The notes: a model not told the origin generated them from the letters alone. Positions 42,595 to 54,861 are shown, numbered from the stretch's first letter. The stretch is DNA of 64,000 nucleotides from Hyposmocoma kahamanoa (GCF_003589595.1 NW_020654289.1:3751964-3815963), one strand, 5' to 3'. Made by a program: numbers and translations.

Positions 42595-42712
42595 AAGTAT
42601 ATTCACCATTAATACAAAGATTGAACACTAAAAAAATATATCGATTCAGCATACCGTGACTGACGGTCTTCCAACTGAGCTACGGAACAAACGAGCAGTA
42701 CTTATGCATTTG
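42595..42712 (-). mobile_element. SINE-1-like copy, diverged
   Basis: On the minus strand 'ttccgtagctcagttgg' (box A) is followed by 'cacggtatgctga' and the tail 'agtgttcaatctttgtatta'. Box B is degraded. Confidence 0.6.
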
Positions 42713-43411
42713 TCTATGTGGTTGTTGTTGTGGTTGTTGCAGATCTTTTTTTTGTTGTTACCGACCTTTTCACCGAAGCGCCATGAGTGAAAGTAATAAA
42801 ATAATAATCGTGATATTTAATAAACTTAATATTATAAAATATAATTTTAAATCACTATATAAAAATTTTGGAAATTTGTTACGGAACCCAAAGCTATATT
42901 TTTACTCCGAAAATTATTGAATAAAATCATCAGCTGAAATGCTAGCCACCATTTTGTTACATTTCCTATATTTTGTGGCGATAATTAAACGTGTCAATAA
43001 AATTTAAATTGTAAACGTTGTTATTAAGTAGTTAATTACGCAAATCAATGAAACGTTTCGTCAAAAAAGGAATATTAAAATTATAAAATGCACAATAGGC
43101 AGTACAAAGGTTCCTTCTGTACGATATTCTTTTAATATTTATTCTAGGCAAGGTAACAACAGAAACTGGGTTAGGCGAACTAGGCTAGGTTTGTTTAACC
43201 TAGTAGTATGAACGTTTTTATTCTAAACATAGACAGGTTGATCAACAAAATACGTTTCTGTATTTCATAACGTGACTTGCATTATGGTCTTGGACAACTT
43301 TTCGTGGGAAAACCATGTCCAATTCGCATAAAAAATTTAGTGAATTCCATAAAAATTGTATAATCAATAGGCAGATTATTATGATAGAAGACAATTTGAT
43401 AAATGGACATA

Positions 43412-43647
43412 GGGAGCGTCTTGTGAAGAAGTTCGTCCAGGAAAGTGAAGAAGAAAAATGCTCATTGAAAGTGGCTGGGGAAAATAAATTCACATGGGAC
43501 TTGTTAACTTATGTGCCAGCCATAGTGGTAGTGCCTCTCAGATCTTTAATAATTAAAGCTTGCAGTGGCACTGCAACTGTTTTGGACAGGCGTGTCACTT
43601 ACCATCAGGCACACGACTAGTTCGTCCCGTCACTTGGTACCATATCA
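43412..43647 (+). mobile_element. Family A repeat, diverged in one half
   Basis: 'cttgtgaagaagttcgtcca', then altered sequence, then 'cacatgggacttgttaactt', 'gcctctcagatcttt', 'gcaactgttttggacaggcg' and 'ttcgtcccgtcacttgg'. Confidence 0.75.
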
Positions 43648-45626
43648 CGGGTACAGACATCCCTTGAAATTTCAGACGTTTTTCTTACGTCTTACGTTAT
43701 AAAGTAAAAAAAAATATTACCATGTCAAATACAGTGTCCACTAGTAAATTTACAGATAGATTTATTCTTAAGCAATAAATGTAATAAAACTTAAATTACA
43801 ATTTAAAAGACTCCAATGCAAAACAGTTTAACCTCAAAAAGTTAATAGTCACCATGTATTGTGTGCTAACACCTCATTGAAACCAAATTAATGCGATCTA
43901 ACTAATTTTTAACTTTTTTTTACCATAAAACACAATGGCGATCTTTCTACTACTGTCGTACTTTTTTCTGTACAAGAAATATGTTTTGTAAAACTATATC
44001 AGTATATTGTGAATGTTAACGGGAATAGTCGTCAGTGACAAAGCGTATTGATTATATTGAATCAACTTAGGCACTACGGGGCATAAAGAAAAGTAGTGAC
44101 ATGAACGGGTTAAGTTGAATTTTATTTATTAAATTCTCGCTTGGAATATAAAATTAAATACACCACGTATTTTAGAATATTTTTTAAAAATACAGGAGTG
44201 TGTTCCACTATTGATATGATACGTCAAACCAATGAACCGGGTTATATTGAAAAGGGAATGCCTTAAAAATCTGTTTGAAAACTTTTCAATGTGTTGTTTT
44301 TTATTTTGACATTTAGTTTTCACGCCACTAGAAAACGGCACAACTTAGTGCGGGAAAAAGGAATTTTTGAACGAAAAGTGACGTGTACGTGGATTTTACA
44401 GTATTATATTTTACACGTACACTTGTACGTACACTTTTAACTGATGTTAACCACTTAATTGCCCATTTCTATTTCGCAACAATAAACAGTTTCCAGTTTT
44501 TACCACAACAACATCGCAGCGACTAAAAACACAATTCCCATTCCTAGTTGTAAGCGGAGAGACAAAATTTAGCCTCACCCCGGTTTTATTGTAGCCATTT
44601 TAGTAGCCATTGTTATGGGGGTGGGAGGGGGTGACATGGGGAGGTAGGGGGATTGCTTTGTAGTTCGTGACCGTACGTTGGGACAAGTGATAAATGATAA
44701 GCTGAAAAGCGGTCCATTTGAGTACTCCTTTTTGTGACATACCACTGGTGTCACGCTCAATCTCAATCACTTACATCGTTCACGTGTTACGAGCGTAGTT
44801 TAGCCAGCTAACCCCGTAAAACGTAGTTTGATCCCATTTTGTACACCAACCACAGAGAGTGAATAACATTGTACACACGCTCTAAAACTTTCATAATAAG
44901 GTCATATACCACAAATAAAAATAAAAAAATTCAATTTTCGAACGAAGTTTTCTAGACTCTGTAACATTTCTCTTTTTTTTATGTTTTATCCATTTTTGAA
45001 CATCATATTATAAAGAAATATTAAAATTTAGCGTGAAAATATTTCTAAACGAACGTAAGTTATCTCGCCCACGCATCCGTGCTCGCTTCAGGGTCAATAG
45101 AGACAGCAGCAATGTTATGAAATGACAGCGCGGCTTCGTTTCGTTTATGTTGTGTAAGTATGTTACCGATAAAGGGCACTATTTATAATGACAGGACGGT
45201 TTGAAACATTGTAATTAATAAATCCTTATTTAATTTTATTTCAAAGCTTTTAAATGCTGAGGCTGGAACGTAGAAAGTAAGATTTTTCTACTAATAATAA
45301 GCGTAATAAATATATTTTTTATTCTTTTCGAAGCTGTTTTGATTTACTGGGATCGCACTGCATTTTTCAGCAAATTTTAATGCAGAGTTAGCGACCCTGT
45401 CATTGTTACTATTCAAAGTGGCTTTAACTCATATTTAGTGATAGAAAAACAAGGACAAAATAACAACAAACAATAAGTTTGTTGTGATTTTGTCCTTTCT
45501 TTTCTTACATTTTAATTTTAATATTTGTACTGTATTTTTTGGTTTCTTGTTATTTTTATTTCCAAATATTTGATTTTTTCTTCTGTGTTGTCATTTGTGT
45601 CAATCAAGTAATATATCTATTGTAAT
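43648..45626. other. No gene recognised; one G-rich island
   Basis: Long AT-rich stretch. The only marked structure is the G-run cluster at 44617-44651. Confidence 0.4.
44617..44651 (+). other. G-quadruplex-type motif
   Basis: Five G-runs of 5, 3, 5, 4 and 5 bases, separated by 1, 1, 6 and 5 bases, fit G3+N1-7 folding on the plus strand. Isolated in AT-rich DNA. Confidence 0.6.
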
Positions 45627-45840
45627 CATTGACTTAACTTAACTAATACAAAAACCACGAAAAAAATGTCCCAAGTCAACCTATTCGAAATTTAAATTGT
45701 AATGTCATCGCAGTATCGCGCTGTCAGTAGAACAAATGAAGACTAAAGCGGAGTGTCGCGCTCTGTATACGATTTTAGCGCCTTACAAGTGCGGACACTT
45801 TTTAGCGCGGACCCGACGTCCATATAATTGTAAGTCAATG
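45627..45840 (-). mobile_element. Family C element, internally deleted (214 bp)
   Basis: Perfect 8-bp target duplication attgtaat on both sides (45619-45626, 45841-45848). The right end is identical to the full copies, and the left end is shortened. About 72 bases shorter than the 286-bp form. Confidence 0.85.
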
Positions 45841-45892
45841 ATTGTAATCAATTATGCGCTATATATTATCATATATCTCTTCTTTTTCCTTT

Positions 45893-46060
45893 TTAACCAA
45901 CTTCAAAGAGAGGATGTTCTCAATTCGTCAGTATTTTTCTGTGTGTGTTAAACAATTACTTCGACATTTATTTGTGAACCGATATTAATAATTCTTTTTT
46001 TATTGGAAAGGTAATATTTCCATTCAAATTTGAAAAAAAAGTTTTCAACAACAAAAACAA
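45893..46060 (+). mobile_element. Family B fragment, diverged
   Basis: 'ttaaccaacttcaaagagag', 'ttctcaattcgtcagtattt', 'tttgtgaaccgatattaata', 'tttttattggaaaggta'. The family signal fades after about 46060. Confidence 0.55.
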
Positions 46061-46394
46061 CAGTTTGCTTCTCAAATTGAGAAGTACACGGTTCGGAACT
46101 TCACGAATCGATTTGCAGAGTAGCTGTCTCAACTTCAGAAACGCGTTACGTGATTGTTCTAACCGACACTTCATCTCCACGCTATGATCGTATTGCGATC
46201 TTTCGATTTTCGTGGTTTGAGTCATGTACCTTTTAATTTCTAAGTTACGTACATTTGTGAATGTTTACTATCAATAGACTTTGTCCGTGAAGAACATCAT
46301 GAGGAAATCTGCTTATCAACGTTTCAAGTCAAACCGGCGGACAGCAAGACAGATGACATAGAATTCAGCAATGATTATTCAATGCTATTATATA

Positions 46395-46634
46395 TAAAGC
46401 TTGGACAGTACGAGAGAAGAAAACAGGCTTCTTGTCGCCGAAAGAAAAATCTTCCAAAAGATTTTGAGAGCAATGCAGAACAAAAAATGATAGCTGGACG
46501 ATCCGAAAGAGCCAGGAGCTAGAGGACAACGTGTCTGAGCCCAATATCAATGGAGAAATCAAGTCCGCACGACTTCTTTGCCTAGGACACCTCGACAGGA
46601 TACCAGCTCATGGTGCGGTGAAAAGGGCCTTCAG
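46395..46634 (+). mobile_element. Non-LTR element, C-terminal remnant
   Basis: Reads ENRLLVAERKIFQKILRAMQ, a stop and frameshift, then NVSEPNINGEIKSARLLCLG, HLDRIPAHGAVKRAF. This matches the R-L-L-x-x-E-RKI-x-x-x-I ... P-(N/D)-I-x-GEIK-x-AR-x-x-x-LGH-x-x-R block of insect endonuclease-reverse transcriptases. Cut off by the Harbinger-like fragment at 46634. Confidence 0.7.
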
Positions 46635-46766
46635 AGTCGAAGTGTCGCGACGCGTCATGTTTTTCGCCTATAGCATATTCATCTCTATTTTCCCATTATT
46701 CGACGCGCGTTACTTGGGCGCAGTCAGGCGTCAGACGCTGACCACTCTATGATCCGGGCGCTCAAC
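46634..46766. mobile_element. Partial copy of the type 3 Harbinger-like MITE
   Basis: 'cagagtcgaagtgtcgcgac' and 'tcgcctatagcatattcat' match one end and interior of 26779-27060, reversed. 'gcgtcagacgctgaccac' matches its middle. One inverted end is missing. Confidence 0.65.
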
Positions 46767-47619
46767 ACTAATAAAAAAAACTAAAACTAAACTAAAAAAT
46801 ACTAACGAATTAAAAACATGATGAATAGCGTATAAGATCATTTGAAAACATATATTATTTGATTACCACAAATTTATCAACACAGAAGAAAAAATAAAAA
46901 ATAGTATTTGGAAGTAAAATAAAAATAAATAAAAAATATGAGAAGTCGTCTAAATGTTTTTATATTTAACACTGTAATGCCTATTGTTTGTAACACTGTC
47001 CAGTAATATGAAAAACATTTCAAATTGTCTACATAAAATTGTGCCTTGTACCGTCAGAAGTAACCCGGCAAAATCCGATACCTGATACGACATGAAATAT
47101 TAAAGATACTCCCCTGTTTACACTCAGATCGTCGGCTTCTGTAGTTTCTTTATGAATAATAGAAGAGAAGAATTTGCTTGTTATTAACAATTCAGGAAAC
47201 AGGAGGCCGTTGTGATGCGTATCGATCCATTAATGAATAGGAACACTTATAAAAGTTAACTTCGACATTTTGCCTTCGTAAATGGTTTTTACTCGATTTT
47301 ATTTTGATATGATACAACTATGTGTAACATTATATATTTAACTTCAAATTGTATGCACAAATATTTATATTACAGGTAAAAACAGGTGCAAATATTCTAA
47401 GAATTATTATAATTTTTTTATTAAATAACGGACCTTAAAAGTTTCTCGAGTTACATCTGTTTTTAAATGGAAAACCACCGTGAGACTCAGACAAATAACT
47501 AAAATAACAGATGATTCCGTTGAGTCACCGCCACGGAATCTCGTGATTAAGGACCACGAATTGGTTCGAAATATGTCGAGCAAACATTCGAATTAAATAC
47601 GTGAGTTATCCGTTATCTT
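46767..47619. other. No recognisable feature
   Basis: A-rich sequence with many short AAT/AAA runs. No frames or repeats recognised. Confidence 0.4.
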
Positions 47620-47810
47620 AGTTAACTACATCTTTGCACAAGTTTAATCTTAATCGGTTAACGGAAAGTGGGTGAAATTCAATAATAATTTGCCACCCTT
47701 AGGTATGGAACATTTTCTTCAAATTTGAGTAGGACTGCAATTAAGGTATTTTCAACAAAAAAGAGTCATCCGAATTGGTTCTCAAATATGTGAAAAAAAT
47801 ACAGTCGAAT
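47620..47810 (-). mobile_element. Family B, diverged reversed half
   Basis: 'cggttaacggaaagtgggtg', 'ttgccacccttaggtatgga' and 'aaaaaagagtcatccgaatt' follow family B in reverse up to 'acagtcgaat', where it meets the next copy head to head. Confidence 0.6.
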
Positions 47811-48190
47811 TCGACTGTATGTTCTTTTTTTTGTATGTATGTTACGCGATAACTCCGGTATTTGTGAACCGATTTTCATGATTCTTTTTTTGTTGGAAAG
47901 GGGGTACTTCCATAGTGATCCCATTTCACTTTGAAGAAAATCATCCACCTCGAAGGGTGGCTGTTCACGCATGAAGATTCATAAATAGCGCCTAACATTA
48001 ATTTAGGAGCAATTACTTTAATGGTTGATTTTGCTATTTCTCCAATTCAAGGCGTTTTTCTCTCAATATACTTTGAGTAGTGAGAACCGATTTTTATTAT
48101 CTCCAGTGTCAAGTCCTTTATAGTGGAGAACTACTAATTTCAATAAAACTTAGTATAAACGTAATTCCACGTACTTTTGAGGTCGGTTTT
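47809..48190 (+). mobile_element. Family B, forward copy fused head to head
   Basis: 'tcgactgtatgtt', 'cgcgataactccggtatttg', 'ggctgttcacgcatgaagat', 'gagtagtgagaaccga', ending 'cgtacttttgaggtcggttt'. Lacks the AACCGACTTC start, which is replaced by the inverted partner. Confidence 0.8.
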
Positions 48191-48387
48191 TTTAGTATTC
48201 TGTACTGAGATTATTCTACCTGTATATGGAGAAGTTGAATGAAAGAAGATTAGCAATATTAATAAGGCGGGTGTGAGCTGGCAAATTAGCAAGGACCAGC
48301 CATAGCGAACCGACTCCTTTATCTTACAAGCCACTACAAGGATGTGTGTACAAGGATGTGGTACTTAAAGATGTACATTTTTTTAAC

Positions 48388-48518
48388 CAGGGAAACCCTG
48401 CATCGCGGATACCATGGACACACGCATAGGTAGACAACCACAAATTACACCCAAACTCAATAAATGTAGGCCATATAAATATTTCTCTCGAACCCGGGAC
48501 CTCTGCGTGGCAGTGTAA
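48388..48518 (-). mobile_element. SINE-2 fragment, reversed
   Basis: Complement of the SINE-2 body: 'caaattacacccaaactcaa', 'ataaatgtaggccatataaa', then 'gaacccgggacctctgcgtg'. Box A is missing. Confidence 0.7.
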
Positions 48519-49423
48519 ATATGCGATTTTGTTGAGCTTTCTTTTTTTATATAGATTCTATACAGCAGCTCATTCCACTTGTTTCCTTTAACCATCGGAC
48601 ATCCAAACGTACTGGAGAGATATTATCTTCTATTATTATAAATTTTGTTAAAAATCACACTTATCAAAATTTCGGCAGAAAGCTTTGTTATAAAACGTAA
48701 AAAATGCTTTTGTTTAAATTCTAGTTGTTTTTTCAAAAAATGTTGAGTAAAGCTGGTAGCCTTAACCGGCTAACTATGCGGGGAAAGCGAACGACGCTTT
48801 TCTTAGATTTGTGGACTGTACATGAATAAATAAGGATGGTTGATTGGAACAAACAAGAGTAGGTAAGTTGGGAGGATAATGCTTCTTGAAACTAACCGCG
48901 TGACCGTCATGTCGGTGAGTTGAGCATTGTCGACACCTTGCCTCGTCTAAGGAGCGATTCTTGATGTTACAAGATCACCAAAACGTTGTTCACTATAGTT
49001 TTCATTTCAGTATGGTTTCAAAAATTTCAACAAGGTGGGAGAGTGTTTTCTTCTTCGCTCGCTAGGTGTCACCACTTGGACGAAGTTGTCTCGCTTTTGA
49101 AAGGGATGGATTAAGGAAGTAAATATTGAGCCAATAAAGCCATTGCTAAATTCAAATACCATTTCGTCGCAACCAATTATTGATGTTAAAAGAATTTTAA
49201 TTTATATGCTAGTTTATATCCAATTCTTATTAACATTAGTAAATTTTCACTTTTTAGTTCCGCTTAATATGCTGGCATGTGTATGTTTGTTCTTATAATT
49301 CCGTTGGATTACCAACATAAAATTGTTCTTACTTATCATTAGTTAAGGGCCTGATGATGAACGTTTATGGTCTACTTAACAAGTTTTCTCCAAGAGGAGC
49401 GTAGAAGGCAGTAACTGAGTCGA
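48519..49423. other. No recognisable feature
   Basis: A possible acceptor/donor pair frames only 24 bases near 49012; too short to call. Otherwise nothing. Confidence 0.35.
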
Positions 49424-49690
49424 CCTCATCATCATCATTTCAGCCAAAAGACGTCCACTGTTGAACTCTGATCTGAACAATGATCTGTCCTGCGCCACTT
49501 GCATCCAGCGAATTCTTGCAGCTTCACCAGATCATCAGTCCACCTTGTGGGTGGTCTGCCCACGCCGCGTCGTCACTCGAGAACTCTTCATCCCCATCGG
49601 CCATCTGTTCTGCGAGCAATGTGTCCTGCGCATTACCATTTAAGTTTTGCAATTTTAGGTCTACGTCGGTTATTGTAGTTCCCTTATGGG
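49424..49690 (-). mobile_element. RTE-type LINE, 3' end with ATG-repeat tail
   Basis: On the minus strand RTDGRWG (stop) RVLE, then GRPPTRWTDDLVK, the RTE C-terminal signature, then a frameshifted Q-D-x-S end with 'tggacgtcttttggctg' and a (GAT)n tail at about 49426-49438. Confidence 0.8.
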
Positions 49691-50381
49691 TATCCTCATT
49701 ACTAATTCGAACTAAGTCGACGTAGAGATAATTCCAGCTCAGTTCCCAAAGTTTTGATTCGCGTATTAAAGTTCTATCTTCGCTAAAATCGTTTGTTGTC
49801 ACTAGCTGCAATGCAAATGCAAGATGCAACCTGAAAATATTTACAGAGTTTATATAAAATGCCGGCAGTGTCCACGAGCAAACGGCGTTCCAGCTTCTCG
49901 TTGGCAAATTGTGGAGCGCCACATACCGCAATTGCTCCGACGTTACTCAGTGACATATTTTGCACTTGACAGATATTACTGCCTGCATTCTGTTGACTGC
50001 GGGATTAGAATATGTTTCTTTAAGATTATCATAGCCCGAAATAGAGCGGTCCGTTGGAGAGATTACGTGGGAATATGGATCCAACATCAAAAGGATCCCT
50101 TCTGAGAATTACCTATATACGTCGCACCTTTTTAATTTCATTATTTACTCACATGCTACGGCATTAGAGTATACACACTCTAAAGTCATGGTTTGATTAT
50201 GTGATAATGGAGTACCATCATAACCCTATTAAAACAGGTATTCAACTTAGAATGGGTTATGATGAGCTAAATCACAACTCACTATAAGTGCTGTAAATCA
50301 TCAATTATCTTCTCCCATGTCTCTTCTAAATAAATAATTATTGTAATTTTTAAGTTTTTCTTTCCACTATTTTGTTATAAT
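49691..50381. other. No recognisable feature
   Basis: Several overlapping frames on both strands (49524-50105) partly overlap the RTE remnant; none resembles a known family. Confidence 0.35.
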
Positions 50382-50520
50382 TATTAATACAAAGATCGAA
50401 TACTATGAAAAAATACGTTCCATCCGGCTGGATTAGAACCAGCATCTTTCAGCAAACCGTATTAGACGCTATGCTAACTAAGCCACAAAACGAATCTAAC
50501 CTTACGAATTTTTCTACGTG
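50382..50520 (-). mobile_element. SINE-1, reversed
   Basis: Box B on the minus strand is ggttctaatcc (50430-50440, one change). Box A-like 'gcttagttagcatagcg' and flanking 'aaaaattcgtaagg' match the forward copies. Confidence 0.7.
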
Positions 50521-50611
50521 TTTGTTATAGATCTTTACTTTTTGGTTTTTAACGACTTTTTTGCCTTTGCTTTTTAAGTTAATATTATTATTAGAATGAA
50601 AGATACCGAAC

Positions 50612-50638
50612 CATTGACTTTATAATTGTAAGTCAATG
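50612..50638. mobile_element. 27-bp end-only relic of family C
   Basis: cattgactt joined directly to tataattgtaagtcaatg, the exact family C right end. Flanks taccgaac (50604-50611) and gaccgaac (50639-50646) form an 8-bp target duplication with one mismatch. Confidence 0.7.
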
Positions 50639-51149
50639 GACCGAACACAAAATTCCGACTTTTTAGGAATATGCAAATTAAAATTTTAAGTTGTGAAATT
50701 CCTATTAATATTATCTAATTTTATTACTCGTGAAGTAGTAAAGTTAATACCTTGTTAGTTCTGGAATATAATAACAAAGATTCAACTTTATAATCTTATA
50801 AATTGTTTCTCATTATTTTAATATTTTAAAAATTAAAAATATAATTTATAGAAACTAGTCGTAATAAGGCAATTTTTCAATGAACTTCTACGTTGTCATT
50901 TACCCAAAAATAATTACGTCTCTTCCATTTCCACCAGCTAAACAATATCAAGATTAATTCGTTTTAATTCTGAAAGAAAGCCCTTTAAGTAATGAAGTAA
51001 AGCGCGTTTGTAAAAATTTAATGATGACTTCCAGAATGAAAACAAGTAAATTGCTAATCCATTCTTTCCCAAAGGTGGTGGCAAGTTGTCTTTCTAAATG
51101 CAGATACAATATCCAAAGCAGCGTTTATAATGGGATTTGAAATATATTA

Positions 51150-53081
51150 AAGATATTCATATAGTGCGCTAAGTATGTTTCTGCGGAAACGCTAAAGCAA
51201 TCTGCGTACCAGGCTTAGGCTGATGCTCGAGATCGCAAAGCACCGGAAACCCTCCATCTTAAGAAAGCCTTTAATAAAGCCGCTAGATCCTGCAAAAAGC
51301 GATACGGAAAACTCGCTTCGGCCATATTAGTCGTATTGGGATCAGGTTAGCTTCATTCCCATCAGGGAGTAAAACATTCTGGTCACTCGCTAAATTGGTC
51401 GAAGCGAATTTTTGCCGGTCATCACTTCCGCCTTTAATGAGAGCTGACGCATCGCTGGCTCATACCGCTGAAGAGAAAGCAAATCTTTTTGCTTCCGATT
51501 CCCGTCTTGACGCTACTTTGCAAATACCACCTACACTACCTCTATGTGACTCGGAAATGCCCGAGATCACTATCCGTCAAAAAGAGGTGTTGAAAACTTT
51601 ACGCAAATTAGACGTCAAAAAAGTCAGTGGCCCTGATGGAGTCCCAGCGATTGTCCTGCGGAACTGTGCACCAGAGTTGTCTCCGGTGTTGACTCGCCTT
51701 TAACGCCTCTCTATGAGTTCTGGACAAGTTCCAAAATCCTGGAAGCTTGCAAATGTACAGCCTGTACCTAAGAAAAGTAGTCGTGCCGACCCATCTAATT
51801 ATCGACCTATCGCAATCACCTCCATACTCTGTAAGACTAAGGAGCGCGTATTGAACAGCCGTCTCCTTGGATACCTCGAAGATAATGATCTTCTTGCGTA
51901 TGCCACACATTTATGGAGCGAGGCTGTCGAGAAACGCAGTGAATCGCTTGCCGTGTCTCTCGACATATCAAAGGCCTTTAATAGAGTTTGGCATGATAGT
52001 CTGTTAAACAAGCTTCCAGCTTACGGAATACCTGTTGGCTTTTACACAGGGATAGGCTATTTTCTGAAGGATAGGTCAATCCATGTAGTTGTAGAAGGTT
52101 ACTCGTCTGCTCCTCATGGTATAAATGTGTGCCTCAGGGATCTGTCCTCTCCGCCACTCTATTCTTGGTGCATATCAACCTGCTGCTGATGCCCGGTATC
52201 TTTGGGTACGCTGACCACAGCACAGTGGTAGAGAGTTATGTGCCAGACGCCCGAGACAACAGCGAAGAGATCCGGTATAAGCGAGCGGCGATGGTCACCC
52301 GGTTGAACCTGAGTCTGAAAGCTGCTTCCGACTGGGAAGATGCTAACAGGGTCAGGTTTAATGCGGTTAAAACACAGGCGTGTCTTTTCACATCAAAACG
52401 GAGTCCCCTACACCTACTCCGACTTTCAGAGGTGTATCCGTGCCGATTTGCTATAGCTACTTGGTCTGGACTTATCATCCAACCTCAACTTTGGACGATA
52501 CATCAAGTGTTTGGCAAAAACTGCTGCCAGAAAACTGGGCATACTTCTCCAGGTCAGGCGGTACTTCACACCTGAAAAGCTTTTAAATCTGTATAAAGCA
52601 CAAGTTCGATCCTATATAGAGTACTGCTGCCACCTTTGCGACGGCTCTGCGCAATACCAGTTAGCTGCCTTGGACTCGGTGGAGCGAAAAGCAAAGAGAC
52701 TTATTAACCGCTCACGCGATACATGCAGTCGGAGACGCATACCACACCTAGAGGTGCCGGTGATGATTTTATACCGATTTATCGGATATCGAAGTTATAA
52801 CAGGTAAAAGAATTAATATTAATTGCTATTTCGGTAACTACTCTAAGCAAACCATAAAGATTTTAATGCCTGGATCTGTCATTTAAAAAATATAAACAAC
52901 TTCAAAAATACGTCACGACATTCGTGTGTGTTATTATTTGGGCTGGTGATTTCGGTGTTTATTTATTGAAAAAATGCCGTAAGTAGCGTTTTTTAAGTTT
53001 ACCCTGAATGTAAATGTTTATAAACTATACTTTAAGGAGTAATTTTATGGTAAACGTTAGAACCACTCAAAGAAAGCTAAT
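51150..53081 (+). mobile_element. Jockey-like LINE, most of the reverse transcriptase, dead
   Basis: Frames in order: DRKAPETLHLKKAFNKAARS near 51220; KVSGPDGVPAIVLRNCAPEL (51620-51680); SSRADPSNYRPIAITSILC (51775-51830); SLAVSLDISKAFNRVWHDSL (51948-52005); MPQGSVLSATLF (52129-52164); and the catalytic box, here GYADHST (52205-52225); then LLQVRRYFTPEKLLNLYKAQ to 52807. The YGFR segment is deleted, several frameshifts occur, and the second catalytic Asp is His. From 52707 the sequence is shared with 57080-57440, suggesting a common 3' end and UTR. Confidence 0.85.
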
Positions 53082-54147
53082 AAGGTTTAATATCCTGAAA
53101 AATTAAGTTTTTGTTTTAGGCTTACAATGCTTGAGACTAAATGGTAGAAAAGTTTAATAAGGTTTATAAGGGTTTTTTAAAGTAAACTGGATTACATAGG
53201 GTTACACGTAATTATGTGAACATTGACTTTGTTATAAGTAGCATTTATGTGTGTCTTTTTCACCAACATTGAACAGTTTTCCAAATTGAAAATTCTTTTT
53301 TACTCAAGTGATCATTCTTTCCCCAGACTACGCCTGCTATGCTCCTGACAAACCTCCATCGCCTTCTCCACTCCCATCAATGCCTCATAAATGCTAAATA
53401 TTCTAGGTACTGTAACTGGGGCGTAGCTTAGGACGCGTAGCGAGAGGTACTTTTATGAATATAAACTGGGATAATCTTCAAAACTTGCTTTATTATACTT
53501 TTTTTACATATTTTTAGCGTTGGATTACATTACAAACTATCAAGATGATCTCTTCTTTTCTTATTTCATTTTTCAAAACACGTTCTAATTACAAAACTAT
53601 ATTCACTCAGCCAGTGATTCTACTCATAGAGTAGAGCCTAGACTACAGTACTGTCAACCCGCTCTTTCTTAAGGACTTCTATAATAGAAACTCTTCTATT
53701 TAGCATAAAAAGCTAACGAGTAATTTCGTTCCCAGAATCTTTAAAGCTCTCTCCTCAAAAGTTATCATTTTACAGATGTGACCTTATCAGACCAAGGGTG
53801 CGAATATCGTCGACAGATAATGCTATTTTTCAAAATATTTGAAATTGGAATTTCTAAAATAACAAGACGAAAGAGAACATCTGATGTTAAATGAAAATGT
53901 GTAATTAGAAAGACAATTTCCCATTGGGCCCACACTACAATGCCAGTTCCCATTTCTTGTACACGCATGTCGCGACCGCATACCAAGCGTAGAGCTGGTG
54001 CAATATCTGTCAAGCGCAAAATGTGCAACTGTTTGTTGCCGCTATTTGCATTCCACAATCAGACAGGAGCGACGTTTTTGGGTAAATTTGTTTTCTCCAA
54101 CATTGTGTCGTGTAAAGGGAATTTAGTAATTAATATTCGACATATTA
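53082..54147. other. No recognisable feature
   Basis: A minus-strand frame around 53330-53400 (LMGVEKAMEVCQEHSRR) looks coding-like but I cannot place it. A 97-codon frame at 53765-54058 has no match. Confidence 0.35.
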
Positions 54148-54440
54148 AAGTCAAAGAAAAATAATCTTCATTTCATAGTAAGCAAAATACGTAAACTCTA
54201 CCGCTCATTCGTTAGACAGACTCCCTTAAGAAGAGTAAATAAGGAATAAGGGTTGCTTTTTATAAATAACCGTTTGAATACATTTTTCATTTACAATATT
54301 TATTGACTTGCAAGAGTTAAACGGATCACTACCATCCAAGTATCTTTAGTACAAAGTTTTTGTTTTACTGTAGTTTTAAACCGCGTTAGTGGCAAATTTC
54401 GAATATCAATCGGAATCTTACTATAGAAGCGTATACATAT
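54148..54440 (-). mobile_element. CR1/Jockey-like LINE 3' end, same family as 3540
   Basis: In reverse it follows 4100-4460: 'tatacgcttctatagtaaga', 'gtaaaacaaaaactttgtac', 'cttggatg', then UTR 'gaatgagcggtagagtttac'. About 25 bases encoding YYTTSA are missing, and stops are present. Confidence 0.75.
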
Positions 54441-54784
54441 ACCTTAAATGAATTTGTGACGGTAATTTATCACAAACACGAATTCCTTTTTTCCGAAATA
54501 ACGTTTGGTCGAATTTTCATTACCCCGAAAACCAAATTATAATGAAAACGTTGTTCTTTCAGGATATGTTGGATGTTTATCGCAAAGACACGATTAGGTT
54601 CGGCCAGGTTAGGTTAATTTAGGTTTAAAAGAAAAAATCTTTTACCTCTCAAAATTACTTTCGAGGTTATGAAAATTCGAGCAAACGCTATTTCTGGGAA
54701 ATGTCGTTTCGGATTTCTGATAGGTAGCCATTTGTGACTTTGTGATGACGACTGTTGAGAACGGTCAGTTTATTTCTATTTATC

Positions 54785-54785
<1 letters not shown>

Positions 54786-54816
<31 letters not shown>
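54786..54816 (+). repeat. (AAT)n microsatellite
   Basis: About ten units of ata/aat in a row; a second shorter run is at 54862-54883. Confidence 0.9.
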
Positions 54817-54861
54817 TTTTTAGGCCTTGGGAGAGGCGAGAGTTTAAAATAAATACGAAAA

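Noticed and set aside
49524..49931. 135-codon minus-strand frame
   Set aside because: Its end overlaps an RTE remnant in the wrong frame (the RTE motif GRPPTRWTDDL is in another frame), and the rest has no match.
53220..53245. Another CATTGAC end relic
   Set aside because: Has cattgac but no facing gtcaatg and no 8-bp duplication.
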